Below, in pieces: positions 38,331 to 48,553 of a stretch of DNA of 64,000 nucleotides. The stretch comes from JAEZBP01 sp963832725. Its GTDB lineage: Bacteria > Myxococcota_A > Polyangia > Polyangiales > Sandaracinaceae. The stretch is from the NCBI GenBank assembly GCA_963832725.1, contig CAWHVG010000007.1, positions 124,001 through 188,000 of the forward strand, in the 5' to 3' direction. The notes under the pieces are model-generated. The model did no database searches. It was not told the origin of the DNA and saw only the letters and a list, made by a program, of their open reading frames with translations. The position numbers and the translations under genes were made by a program. Position 1 is the stretch's first letter. Each line of letters opens with the position of its first letter.

Positions 38331-39106
38331 TCGTGGACCCGAGCGTGCCGCTGGCCGGTGAGCTTCCCGATCCCGAGCCGACGATGGCGCACGCCACGCG
38401 ACCCAGCGATTTCCTGGCCACGCCGGGCCTCTGCGGCACCTGCCACGAGCTCACCGGCCCGGGGCTGATGGTGGAGCCGACCCTGAGCGAGTTTCGCGCC
38501 TCGCCCGCGGCGGAGGCCGGCATGACCTGCGCCGACTGCCACCTTCCCGAAGACGCGCCGCGGCGGCTCTCGAACGACGCCACCCGCGAGCGCCCCTATC
38601 GTTCTCACGCGTTCGTCGGCTTCGATCCGCCGTGGGGCGCGCCGCCGGCCGAGGCCGAAGCCGCGGCGGAGCAGACCCGGCTCTTGCTGTCGCGCGCGCT
38701 CTCGCTCGAGCTCGAGCCGGATCCGTCGGGCGTGGCCGTCGTCGTGCGCAACGTCGGCGCAGGTCACGCCGTCCCCACCGGCGTCACCTTCCTCCGCGAC
38801 ATCTGGGTGGATCTCGAGCTCGACGGCGAGGTCCGAGCGCGCGTCCTCTCGCTCGGCGACCAACCGACGGCGGCGGGCGAGCCGGTCGCGCTCCTCACCG
38901 AGGCCGATCACGTCGCGCGCGGCGCGCTCGGTCCGGGCGAGACTCTCCGCGTCGTCGTGCCGCTCGAGGGCGCAGTGAACGTCGCCGCTCATCTGCGCGC
39001 CCGCGCCGTCCGCGACGGCGTCCTCGACGCGCTGGACTTGGCCGCGCGCAAGAGCGAGGTGCCGACCCACGAGATCGCCAGCGCAGAGCTGCCGAACACC
39101 CCGTGA
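38331..39106 (+). pseudogene. 5'-truncated duplicate of the multihaem cytochrome c gene
   Basis: Encodes the C-terminal ~258 residues of the cytochrome at 17573-18679, from VDPSVPLAGELPDPEPTM to ASAELPNTP. Only two CXXCH motifs remain (CGTCH, CADCH). The signal peptide, lipobox and three haem sites are lost. Differences such as FDPPWG for FNPPWG show it has diverged slightly from the full copy. The frame is open into upstream IS91-like sequence (from 38198), but a functional product is unlikely. Confidence 0.85.
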
Positions 39107-39252
39107 GCGCGCTCCCCGACTTGCTGGCGCGGAGCCTACTAGCGACGAGGACAGCGTGCGCCGGTGAGCCGCACGCTTGCCGTGGTGTGTGTATGGGACG
39201 AGCCGCCTCCCGATCGGTCCCGGGGAACGACGCAGCTCCCGCGCCCCGAGAG
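38331..39252. repeat. Direct repeat bounding the accessory island, right copy
   Basis: Matches 17904-18812. Unlike the left copy it continues into apparently undisrupted downstream DNA (the MYXO-CTERM tail), so this side preserves the original locus order after the cytochrome gene. Confidence 0.93.
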
Positions 39253-39375
39253 CCCGACTCGAGCCCCACGGCGAGCGGGGGTTGCAGCGTCGCGACCGGT
39301 CGGTCCGGCCGACTCCCGCTCGTCTCGCTCCTGATCCTCGGCGCCTGGGCCGTGCGACGCCGCACGCGTCGCTGA
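39103..39375 (+). CDS. Small protein with MYXO-CTERM tail
   Basis: GTG at 39103 overlaps the truncated cytochrome stop. About 90 residues ending GGCSVATGRSGRLPLVSLLI and WAVRRRTRR, a MYXO-CTERM-like Cys, hydrophobic stretch and Arg tail. The N-terminal part contains several Cys but no recognised domain. In the left repeat copy this reading frame is interrupted by IS91 copy A. It may be only the tail of a once longer gene. Confidence 0.4.
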   Translation: MSALPDLLARSLLATRTACAGEPHACRGVCMGRAASRSVPGNDAAPAPREPDSSPTASGGCSVATGRSGRLPLVSLLILGAWAVRRRTRR

Positions 39376-39417
39376 AGCTCCGCCCCCGAGGCGGGGATTC
39401 GGTCCAGCGAGGGAGAC

Positions 39418-40071
39418 TCAGCTCTCGATGCAGAGCGAGCCGTCGCACACGAGCGGGGCCGGGCAGCTCGTTCCGCCGGCGCAGGAGGGGCGCGCACACT
39501 GGCCGCCCGAGCCGCAGACGTAGGGCGCGCAGTCCGCGTCGGAGCCGCAGCCGCGCAGCGCGCACCGGCCCGATCCGAGGCAGTGGAAGCCCGCGTTGCA
39601 ATCGTCGTCCGAGCTGCAATCTCGCACGCAGGCGCCGAAGCTGGAGCACGTCGTGCCGGTGGGGCAGTCGCCGTCGCCCCCGCAGCCGCCGCAGATGCCG
39701 CCCGGCGCGTCGCGGTTGCACGTGCTCGATCCGCCGCAGTCCCCGTCCGTCGTGCACTGCACCGGCCCGGTAGCGGGGACTGCGCCCGCGTCGGCGCCGG
39801 CTCCGCCGTCCGTGGCCGCATCGGCGATGGAGCCGCCGTCCGTGGCCGCATCGGCGATGGAGCCGCCGTCCGTGGCCGCATCAACAAGGCTCGCGTCGAA
39901 GCCGCCGGCATCGGCGCCACCGTCGTCGGCGGCGCTCGCGTCCCGCCCGGTTCCGGCGTCGCCACCGCCGCGGCCGCCGTCGATCGTCAGGCCCGAGGCG
40001 TCCGGGTCGGAGCTCTGCCCGCCGCACGCGTTGGCCAGCAAGAGCGCGGAGAGGATGATGAAGCGAGTCAT
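39418..40071 (-). CDS. Cys-rich repeat lipoprotein
   Basis: 217 residues from ATG 40071. Lipobox LLLANACGG. An Asp/Gly/Ala linker includes 10-residue repeats (ATDGGSIADA). The mature C-terminal part has Cys-rich units of the form CTTDGDCGGSSTC, CGGDGDCPTGTTC, CSSDDDCNAGFHC and CGSDADCAPYVC. These small disulphide modules are widespread in myxobacterial surface lipoproteins. Function unknown. Frame intact. Confidence 0.75.
   Translation of the reverse strand: MTRFIILSALLLANACGGQSSDPDASGLTIDGGRGGGDAGTGRDASAADDGGADAGGFDASLVDAATDGGSIADAATDGGSIADAATDGGAGADAGAVPATGPVQCTTDGDCGGSSTCNRDAPGGICGGCGGDGDCPTGTTCSSFGACVRDCSSDDDCNAGFHCLGSGRCALRGCGSDADCAPYVCGSGGQCARPSCAGGTSCPAPLVCDGSLCIES
39804..39882. repeat. 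30-bp coding repeat, about 2.6 copies
   Basis: Unit of 30 bases with identical copies, encoding the ATDGGSIADA linker units of the Cys-rich lipoprotein. Confidence 0.9.
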
Positions 40072-40188
40072 GCTCGCTGGCTTAGCATCTGCGAGGAGGA
40101 ACGGACGCACGGACTGCTCGCCCCGCCCGAAAGCCGAGGAGCGAGGTTTTTCGACGGACTGCTGGCCCCGGGCGGGGGGCCTGCCGAC

Positions 40189-41683
40189 CTACGGAGCGGA
40201 GCACTGGTCCGCGCCGACGTCGTTGACGCTGGCGCGCGAGTCGCCGTCGAGGTCGAACATCACGTCGTCGCGCGTGCCTCCGGCGCCGACCACGCTGGTG
40301 TCGTCGCAGCCGCTCAGGTGCAGGTCACCCGTGGTCGCGTCGACGAAGAGGCTCGCCGCCGCGTCGGTCACGTTGGCGCCGAGAATCCGCCGTCGCGCTG
40401 TCGCGCGCACGGATCCGATGGCTGGTGAGGTTGTTCCGGATCACCAGCCCCGAGCTCGACGACCAGCGGTACTCGATGCTGTTCGGGTAGGCGTCCGGCG
40501 ACGAGAAGAACACGGTGTTGTTCAGCAGCAGGACGTCGTGTCCGTGCTCGACGGTGATCCCGACGTCGTGCTCGGCGTCGCCGGCGAAGTGGCTGAACAC
40601 CATGTTGTTGCGGACGATGGTGCCGTAGACCTCGTCCTGCAGGCCGATGCCGATGCCGCGGGCGCAGTCGACGATGCGGTTGCGCTCGATGGTGTGGGCG
40701 GTGCCGGACTCGCTCTGCCACATGTGGATGGCGTGCTCGGCCAGCCCGCCCGTGTAGGTCGGGAAGTCGCGCATGTCGGCCTTCTTGCCGTGGGCCGGAT
40801 GCGGCGTGTCGGGCGTGCAGTAGATGCCCTCGAACTCGTTGTCGCTGACGGTCCAGTTGCGCGCGTCGTGGGTGTCGATGCCGCCGGTGTAGCAGCGGGT
40901 GCCGCCGTCGAGCGGTCCGTAGCCCCACACGTTGTCGCGCCCGGCCGAGGTCATCTGGAAGCGACTGCAGCTCACGACGACGTTGTCGACGTGCTGGCCC
41001 GAGCCGGGGCTGGCTTTGACGAACTGCTCGCCGCCGTCGATGAGGTGCACGTCGTGGATGAGGGTGCCGTCCGCGCCCGCCCACAGGTGGATGAGGTGGA
41101 AGATGGAGCGCTTCACCGTGAAGTCGGCGAGGACCACGCCGGACGGCGGCGACGGTGATGGGCGCGGTGGCGCCTGCCGTGGTCGGCGTAGTTCGAGTCG
41201 AGGACGACCGCCGTGGGATCGCCGGAGGCCGAGCGCATCGTGACGTTCGGCTGGGTGAAGTAGAGGCCGGTGTAGGAGCCGGCCGAGGCCTCGGGGAAGG
41301 TGTAGGTGCCGTCCTCGAGCAGGATGATGTCGCCGGAAGAGGCGCTCGAGACGACCTCGCGGAGCGTGTGCAGGCTTCCGTCCACCATCACCTGGCCGTC
41401 GCTCGCCGGCGAGACGTGGATGACGTTGCCGGTGACGGCGGCGATCTGGGCGCTCCGCTCGGCGCAGAAGTCGCGCCGGCCGGCGGGGTGACCGGCGTCG
41501 GTGGTGCTCGGGCCGCCGTCGTGCGTGCTGCTCGTCGATCCGTCCGGCCGAGCCGTCGCGCCGTCGTGGGTCGGGGCGCCGGAGTCGGGGAGCGTCGTCG
41601 ATTCCGTCCGGCGAGGTGGGCGAGGAGCCACAGGCGACGGCGAAGGAGAGCGGCGCGGCGAGAAAGAGGCGAGAGAGACGCAA
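40189..41683 (-). CDS. Lipoprotein with right-handed beta-helix (frameshifted)
   Basis: ATG 41683, lipobox FAVACGSS. Frame changes are needed near 41640, 41165 and 40400. The restored order is an Asp/Thr-rich linker, a Cys-containing start (RRDFCAERSAQIAAVTG), then beta-helix coils: VSSASSGDIILLEDGTYTF, IHDVHLIDGGEQFVKA, NWTVSDNEFEGIYC, HTIERNRIVDCARGIGIGLQ and TIVRNNMVFSHFAG. The C-terminus is Asp-rich (MFDLDGDSRASVNDVGADQC), resembling a calcium-binding or dockerin-like loop. Such folds occur in polysaccharide lyases and hydrolases; no catalytic residues can be named. Confidence 0.65.
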
Positions 41684-41874
41684 GAGAAGCTCCCGGGGTC
41701 AGCGGTTCGAAACGGGCCGAGCTTAGCAGTCCGTCGAAGTACCGAGCCCGAAGGATTTGGGAGCGGCAGCTCGCTCCATCGCGGTCAGCGGCGTGAACCC
41801 GAGGACCGAGGTCGGCATCGAGAGCGGGACGACGGTCGCCATCGCGGCCGCGGCCAGCGATGACCCGCAGTCGC

Positions 41875-43743
41875 TCACTCGAAGGGATTGCCGGGCAGCG
41901 AGGTCTCGTAGGGCGAGGGCGGGACGCCCGCTCGCCCGGGCTCGGGATCCCGGCGGTCTCGCTCGGCGCCCGCGTGGGATGGCCGGGACTCCGAGCTCTC
42001 GTAGGGCGAGGGCGGAAGATTGGGCTCTCCGGGAGCGGTCGTCGGCGCCGGGCTCGGTCTCGGTGCGGGGCGCGATGCTCGCAACGCGCTGCGCGTCGTC
42101 GTCCGGCGGCTCGCTCCGCGCCTCCAACGAGGGCGCGAGGATGGGCTCGGCCGCTTCTTCCCTTTCGGCTCCCGATCCGTGGTCTTCGGAGCGTGGGACT
42201 TCGTCGTCGCCGTCCGGGTCGGCGACCGGGCTGCCCAGCGCGCGTCCGACCGCCGTGGGGCCGTCGACCTGCGAGTAGATGTCGGCCGCGCGTAGCGAGT
42301 CGTGCTGCGGCGGCCCGGGGACGCGCACGCTCGGCGCGAACGCGACCGTGGTGGTCGGCGCGGGCGGGGGATGCGCGCGGTGATGGTGCCCGCGTCGCCT
42401 AGGCTCCGCCTCGGACCGGCGCTCGCTCGCGTCCTCGCGCGCTGGGGCTGCGGGGCGCCGGCTCCGGGCGCGGATCCGGTGGCTCGACGACGGCCGCTGG
42501 TGGCTCGACGACGGCCGCCGGCTCGCTCGCTCCGACCCGAGCCTCCGAGCGGCCGAGCAGCGGCCGGATGTCGAGCCGCTGCGCCGGCGGCGCGATTGGC
42601 TCCGGCGGCGGATTGACCTCGCACTCGTCGCCGCGCAGCACGCCTGCCACCATCGGCTCGTAGACGTACCAGCCGACGCTCGCGACCGCGCCGATCAGCA
42701 CCGCCAACCCGACGAACGCCGTTCCGACGACACCGGCTCGACGCACCGGCAGCCGCAGCGGGATTAGCGTCTCCACCGTCAACCGCCGCGGCCTCGCGTC
42801 CTCGGGAGGCGGAGGCGGCGGTCGCGAGGTCCGCCCCTTCGGGAGGAGCGACCAAACCTGCGGGTGGCGCCGGAGGGCGTGCTCGTCCGCGAAGCGGGTC
42901 AGCTCCTGGCCGAGCGCGCCGATGCTGGGCGGCCGGTCGCTGCGATCGCGCGCCATCGCTCGCATCACGATGCCTTCCAGCACCGCGCTCACCTCGTGGC
43001 GGATTGCCGACAGCCGCGGTGGGCTGGCGAAGAGGATGGCGCGCCCGATTGCGTCGAGGTTCGGTCCCTCGAAGGGCGTCCGCCCGGCGAGCAGCTCGTA
43101 GAGCACGACGCCGGCGGAGTAGACGTCGGTTCGCACGTCGACGTCGATGCCCTGCACTTGCTCCGGCGACATGTACTCCGGCGTGCCCACCACGGTGCCG
43201 ACCTGCGTCAGGCCCGGCCCCCGCTCGACCAGCGGCTTGCAGATGCCGAAGTCGACGAGCTTGACGATGTAGCCTTGATCGAACGCGCGGTGCAGGACCA
43301 GGTTCTCAGGCTTCACGTCACGGTGTACGACGTTTCGCTGGTGGAGCGCGGTGAGCGCGGCACAGAGCTGGATCCCGATCTCGACCACGACCGCCACGGG
43401 CAGCCGCCGATGCGCGCCCAGCCAGTCGGCCAGCGTGGCGCCGACCAGGCGCTCCATCACGATGTAGGGCAGCCCGGAGGGCAGCTCCCCGACGTCGTAC
43501 ACGTGCGGCACGTGCATGGAAGAGAGCGCCGAGCAGAGCCGCATCTCGCGCTCGAAGCGCAGGCGCAGCTCGCTCTCCATGGGACTGGACGAGCGCAGCA
43601 CCTTCACCGCCACGGGATGGCGCAACGAGCGATGTTCCGCTTCGTAGACGACCGAGGTGGCACCCCGACCGAGCTCCTCCCGAACGACGAACGCGCCGAC
43701 CCGGGCGCCGGCTCGTAGAGGTCCACGGGGTCATGTCCGACAT
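41875..43743 (-). CDS. Membrane Ser/Thr protein kinase (PknB-like; frameshifted)
   Basis: Eukaryotic-type kinase. N-terminal corrections near 43725 and 43710 join ATG 43743 to FVVREELGRGATSVVYEAEH (Gly loop) and HPVAVKVL (ATP Lys). Catalytic loop HRDVKPENLVL, DFG in LVDFGICKP, and TPEYMSPEQ are intact. After about residue 300 a membrane helix (VVGTAFVGLAVLIGAVASVGWYVY) leads to a Pro-rich, probably periplasmic tail. Further frame changes near 42400 and 42040 give SLRAADIYSQVDGPTAVG and the end PPSPYETSLPGNPFE. The kinase domain is certain; the tail reconstruction is tentative. Confidence 0.8.
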
Positions 43744-43895
43744 GCTCGGACCGCGGTCGCAACTCACGTGCCCTTACGGCTCTGGGGTGACCGCTCGAGT
43801 GGGCCGCGCTCGGTGCAGTCGCCGTATGCCGCCGCTGCGGCGTACCTGCACGAGGCGAGCTGCAACGTGGCCGAATGCGCGTCGTAGCGAAGTGG

Positions 43896-44886
43896 TCAGG
43901 GCACGCCAGCGCAGCCCCGTTCCACCTCCAACGTGCCGTACTCCTGCCGGTAGCAACCGGGCCGGGGCATGTGGTGGGCGAGCAGTGGTGACCCACCGAG
44001 CCCCACGCTGCGGTGGGCCGTTCGCGCGTAGAACTCCATCGGGTAGAGGTGCCGGTGGCTGTAGTCGAGCGAGCCGTAGGGCGGCGTCAGCACGACGTTG
44101 ACGATTGAGGAGAGCCCCGGCGCGTCGTGGTAGGGCATGCCGACCATCGAGATGTAGTTGTCGACGAAGATCTCACCCCGGCCGCGGCCGATCGGCAGCT
44201 TGCGCAGCAGCCCGGCCAAGAGCGTCTGCGATCCGGTGAGGTAGGTGAGCGGCGCGTCGGGTGAGTCGAAGAGGGTGAGCTGCCGCGGTCTCTTCGGCAT
44301 GTAGAGCGCGGCCAGGGTGACCACCCGCGCGCCGTAGCTGTGGCCGATGAGGTGGATGCGCCCCGCCCGCTCGATGAAATCGTCGCTCACGCCCTCGACC
44401 AGCGCTTCGGCCAACCAGCGACCGTGCAGGTCGGTGTGCGCGAAGGCGGTCCGCTGGGCGAGCAGGAATCGGCTGGTCGCGGCGTCGTCCAGCCAGCTGT
44501 AGGCGACCACCACCGCGTAGGGGTCGGCTTCTTCGATTGAGCGCGCCAGCTCCCTCACCCACGGCTCGAAGGGACGTTCCGTCTCTTCCCTCGGCCTGCC
44601 AGGAACGGAGCCGGTCGTGGTGCTGTGTCCGTTGCGCCCAGCCCGGCGCCCAGCCGTGGACCAAGACATAGAGGTGGCTCGGCGGCAGCGATCCGGGCGT
44701 CACCTCGCGGAAGCGCTGGCCGTCGAAGCGACCGAGACGCTCGATTGGGCTCAGCTCGCTGCCCGCACGCTCCGGTCGTACCGGACTCGGCGTGGGCAGC
44801 GGGACGGGGAAAGGCAGCACCGGCACGCACCCCATCGTGGAGGCCATGAGCGCGAGCGCGAGGAGCCAAGTGGAACGATCGATCAC
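43896..44886 (-). CDS. Alpha/beta-hydrolase-fold lipoprotein (frameshifted)
   Basis: GTG 44886 starts a signal peptide with lipobox (LMASTMGCVPV). The oxyanion-type strand LYVLVHGWAPG is followed by a frame change near 44600 and the main body: YAVVVAYSWLDDAATSRFL, nucleophile elbow HLIGHSYGARVVTLAAL (Ser in GHSYG), LTLFDSPDAPLTYL. This is a lipase/esterase-like fold anchored by lipid; substrate unknown. It is divergent from the GntR regulator. Confidence 0.7.
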
Positions 44887-45016
44887 GGTCGGGCGCAACT
44901 CCACGGCACGGAGGTACGGTGAGCCCCAAGGCGGGCGCCGACAAGTGATAGGTCCCTGACACCGAACGGGAAGGGGTCGCTTGCGCGGGGGCCCGGGTGT
45001 GCCAGAAGGCCGAGCG

Positions 45017-45773
45017 ATGGCCGACCTCGGTCGCAAGCGGGCCGTAGAGGAGGCCGCCGACAGCATCCGGGAGGGGATTCCTCACCGGCCGCTACCCTCC
45101 CGGCGAGCGCTTGCCGGGGGAGCGCGAGCTATCGACGCAGCTCGGCGTGAGTCGCCTGACGCTGCGCTCGGCCATCGCGCGGCTCGAGGCCGAGGGGCTG
45201 GTCAAGGCGGTCCACGGTTCCGGCAACCTCGTCCAGGACTACCGGGAGAGCGGCACCATCGATTTGCTCGGATATCTCGCCCAGCTCGCGTTCGAGGGGC
45301 GAGTCGTGCCGGTCTCGATCATGGGCGAGCTGCTCGAGCTCCGGCGGGCCATCGCCATCGAGGCGCTCGGGCTGGCAGCGGAGCGGGGAACGGACGCGGA
45401 GCTTCTGGCGATGCGCGAGCACGTCCGCGAGCAGCAGGCGGTGGTCGATCAGCCCAAGGCGTTCATGGAGGCGGACCTCGCGTTCGCGCGTCGGGTCGTG
45501 CGGGCGACCCACAACATCGCGTTCGAGCTGGCCTTCAACACCGTGCAGAAGACCATCTCGGGCAACAGCGCGCTGGAGCTGGCCTACTTCGCCAACGCGC
45601 CGCAGACGCTGCTGGTCTACGACCGGCTCCTCGATCTGATGGAGCGGCGCGACGCCCAGCGGGTGCGTCGGGTGACCAGTCGGCTGCTCGAGCGCCTCGA
45701 CCGCCGGACGCTCGCGGCGCTCGAAGGACTGGGCATCGAGCTGACGCCGGAAGAATTCGACGTCGAGCGCTGA
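45017..45773 (+). CDS. GntR/FadR-family regulator (frameshifted)
   Basis: ATG 45017. One extra base near 45079 separates the first helix (RKRAVEEAADSIREGI) from the remainder, GRYPPGERLPGERELSTQLG and VSRLTLRSAIARLEAEGLV, a typical GntR winged helix. The C-terminal ~150 residues (ELLELRRAIAIEALGLAAERG, AFMEADLAFARRVVRATHN) are the all-helical FCD/FadR-type ligand domain. Divergent from the lipoprotein hydrolase, which it may control. Confidence 0.8.
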
Positions 45774-45998
45774 TCTGCCGGCGCGGCCCGCGGCCCGCGG
45801 TGCCGCCGCGCAGTCACCGGGGGCACTGACGACCGCCGCCTCGTCGTCGTCGTGTTTTTTTTCGCATCCTCCCGCGCGTCGTCTCGTACATGGATTTGTC
45901 GGGCGCCATGCGCCCGGGGGACCGTAGGGACCGCCGCGGGGTGGTGGGTAAAACCGCCATCCCGCGGCGTTTTATTGAGCGGCCGCCTCGTCGCGTGG
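45774..45998. other. Convergent intergenic region with hairpin and T-run
   Basis: Between the convergent GntR and OmpA-like genes. A perfect 7-bp stem, CGGGCGC and GCGCCCG with a 3-base loop, lies at 45900-45916. A run of eight T lies at 45855-45862. The T-run is not directly behind the stem on either strand, so I do not call a terminator with confidence. Confidence 0.35.
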
Positions 45999-48337
45999 TC
46001 AGCGGCCCTCGTCCGCCGCCGGCTCTTCCAGCGTCAGCTGCCCGATGGCTTCGTTGAGCGCCACCCGCGCTTCGGTGATCCGCGCGTGGAGATCCGTGAG
46101 CCGGGCCGAGAGCTGCTCGACCTGGGCCGAGGCCTCCCGGAGGCGCTGCTCGAGCGAGCGCCGGGTCTCGCTCGGCCGGCGCCCCAGCGCTTCCAGGTTC
46201 TGCCGGAGCTCTGCGCTCCGAATCGACGCGTCCTGCATCTGCCGCCGGAGCCCGGCCTCCTGCTCCTGCAGCTCCGCCAGTGCGCGCCGCTGCTCGAGCA
46301 CTCCCCGGAGCGCCGTCTGCAGCGTCTCGGGCAACCCGCCCGTCGCCTCCACGTAGGGCAGGATTGGCTGGCTCAGGTCGCCGCCGACCATCGCGAGCCG
46401 CCGGCGGATGGGAGTGACCTCCTCCACTACGAGCGTGCTGGTGTGCCCAGCCTCGAGCGCGACCGGCACGAGGATGGCCGTCTCGGTCTCCTCGGCCTCG
46501 GGCGGCAGGTTCCGCGGCGTGTGCCCGGGCGTGCGGCGGTGCTCGAGGAAGATGCGCGCCGGAACGTGGGCGCCGGCCTCGATGGTGTACCGGGTGCGGC
46601 GGATTCGAGCGGTCCTCCACCGTCATCACGCCGCGCGCGATCGCCAAGAGGCGCGCCGGCTCGCTGCCCTGCTCCAGCTCGGCGCCCACCTGCGTCGAGC
46701 CGTCGAGCGCGTAGGGCAGCGTCGCGATCTCGCCCTCGTGCAGCGCCTCGACCAGCCCCTCGCCCGCGAAGCTCCCGCCCTCGTAGATGGCCACCGGCCC
46801 GGGGATGAGCGTGGTGGTCTCCGGGCTGTGGATCCGCGCGGCGCGGAAGGGATGCCGGTCGCTCCCGGGCGCCGCGGGATTGGGGCGGAAGAAGAGGATG
46901 GCCTCGCCGCGGACCCGCGCGCTGAGGATGGTGACCAGCGAGGAGCTGTGGGCCGGGATCGACACCGGCTCCGACACGTCGTAGCGCGTCGTGCCCTCCG
47001 TCTCGACCGGCGTGGACGCGGCGCGGGTGCTCTGCTCGAGCGCGTCGACCGTCACCGCCACCGGCGCGCGCCGCATCGCAGGAGGCCGCGCGGCTGCGAC
47101 AGGCGGAGGCGCGGGCGTGGGCCGGGCCTGCTGCGCCTCCGCCGTCTCGACGACCTGGAACTCCACCCGGCGGTTGTGCTCGTTGGCGTCCGGGTCGCTG
47201 CCGGGCCGGATCGGCCGCGAGGCGCCGAACGAACGCGCCACCAGCCGGTCGGCGGAGACGCCGTGCGCGATCAGCGCCTGCCGCACCATCGCCGCGCGCT
47301 CGGCCGAGATCGCCTGAGGCTGGTGGTCGTCCGCGGCGGCGTGGCCGTGGATTTCCAGCCGTCGGATCTGCGGGTTCCCGTTCAGCGTGGCGGCGATGGC
47401 GTCCAGGATCGGGCGCTGATTGTCGCGGATCCGCGAGGAATCGTGCTCGAAGTAGAGCTTGTCGAGGATGACGAGGTTGTTCTCTTCGATGATGACCGCC
47501 CCTCGATCCGGGCAGCCGTCCTCGTCCTCCTGTCCGTTGTAGGTCTCGGGATCGTTCGGGCACATGTCGTCCATGTCGAGGATGCGATCCTGGTCGTTGT
47601 CGGGATCGGGGCATTCCGTCGCCGTCCGCGAACCCGTCGCGATCCTCCGGGTCGCTCGGGCACTGGTCGGTGCCGTTGGGGACGCCGTCCCGATCGGGAT
47701 CGCCAGCGCGTGAGCGCGACGCGGTGACCGCGCCGGCCACGTGCGGCGCCACGAGGCGACCGTTCACGTCCGGCCGCTCCACGAACTCCGGTGTGCGCAG
47801 ATCGACGGAGTACGAGATGGGTGCCGCCGTCGCCAGCGCCAGGCTCACGTGATCCCAGTTCTCCGGCGACGCGTTGTGGACGAGCGCCCAGATCTGGAAG
47901 AGCGCGTCGCCCTCGCCCGGCTCTTCGGGAAGCACGACCCGATACGACGCGCGCCAAGCGGGCGTGGGCACGGCATAGGTCATCGTCAGGTCACGCGCGC
48001 GCCGGTCGGGCAAGGTGAGCTCGAGGGTGACCTCGTCGTTCTCGCCCTCTTCGCCCTCCGCCTCCGCGCGCTGCGGCACCGACGCGGAGACGACCGTCTG
48101 CTCGCCGCCCGCCTCGAGCACGGTCAGCGTGGAGAGCACGTCGTCCACCTCGTGGGCGCCGAAGCGGAGCGGCAGCCGATCTTCGTGGATGTCGCCGCGC
48201 CGCTCGAAGTAGCCGAGCCCGTTCTGGTACAGGATCACGCGCCGCAGCGAGAGCGACGCGTTCGGCCCGTGGCTGGGGCCGCAGCCGAGGCAGAAGAGCC
48301 CCAAGAGGGTCAGCGAGGCGGAGGAACGAATGCGCAT
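45999..48337 (-). CDS. DUF4139-like envelope protein with nested TSP3/OmpA module (frameshifted)
   Basis: About 780 residues from ATG 48337, lipobox LGLFCLGCGPS. The N-terminal part (RVILYQNGLGYFERRGD, LTMTYAVPTPAWRASYRVVL) is DUF4139-like. It is interrupted by calcium-binding TSP3-type repeats (DPDRDGVPNGTDQCPSDPED, DNDQDRILDMDDMCPND) and a complete OmpA peptidoglycan-binding domain (YFEHDSSRIRDNQRPILDAI, NEHNRRVEFQVV). DUF4139-like sequence then resumes (SIPAHSSSLVTILSARV), followed by a coiled coil (LEQRRALAELQEQEAGLRRQ). Frame changes near 47615 and 46605. It likely links the outer membrane to the cell wall. Confidence 0.75.
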
Positions 48338-48553
48338 ACGGCCTTGATACGCGCAAACGCGCGTCACGTTCTTCCCAAAATGCGATTCCGAGGCTCGAGG
48401 CGGTTCGAGGCGCAGCCTCCCCCGAAAATCGAGGCCGTCTGCGGCGCCCGCCCTGGCAGGCGCGCTCGTTTTGCGGCATCACGGAGGGACTTCGGAGCGT
48501 GAGCGATGGTTGTTGGATGGGGCTCGGCGGGTGGCGAACGCCTTCGCTGGGCG

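Noticed and set aside
45855..45916. Intrinsic terminator between convergent genes
   Set aside because: The T-run and hairpin are about 40 bases apart and in the wrong order for either transcript.
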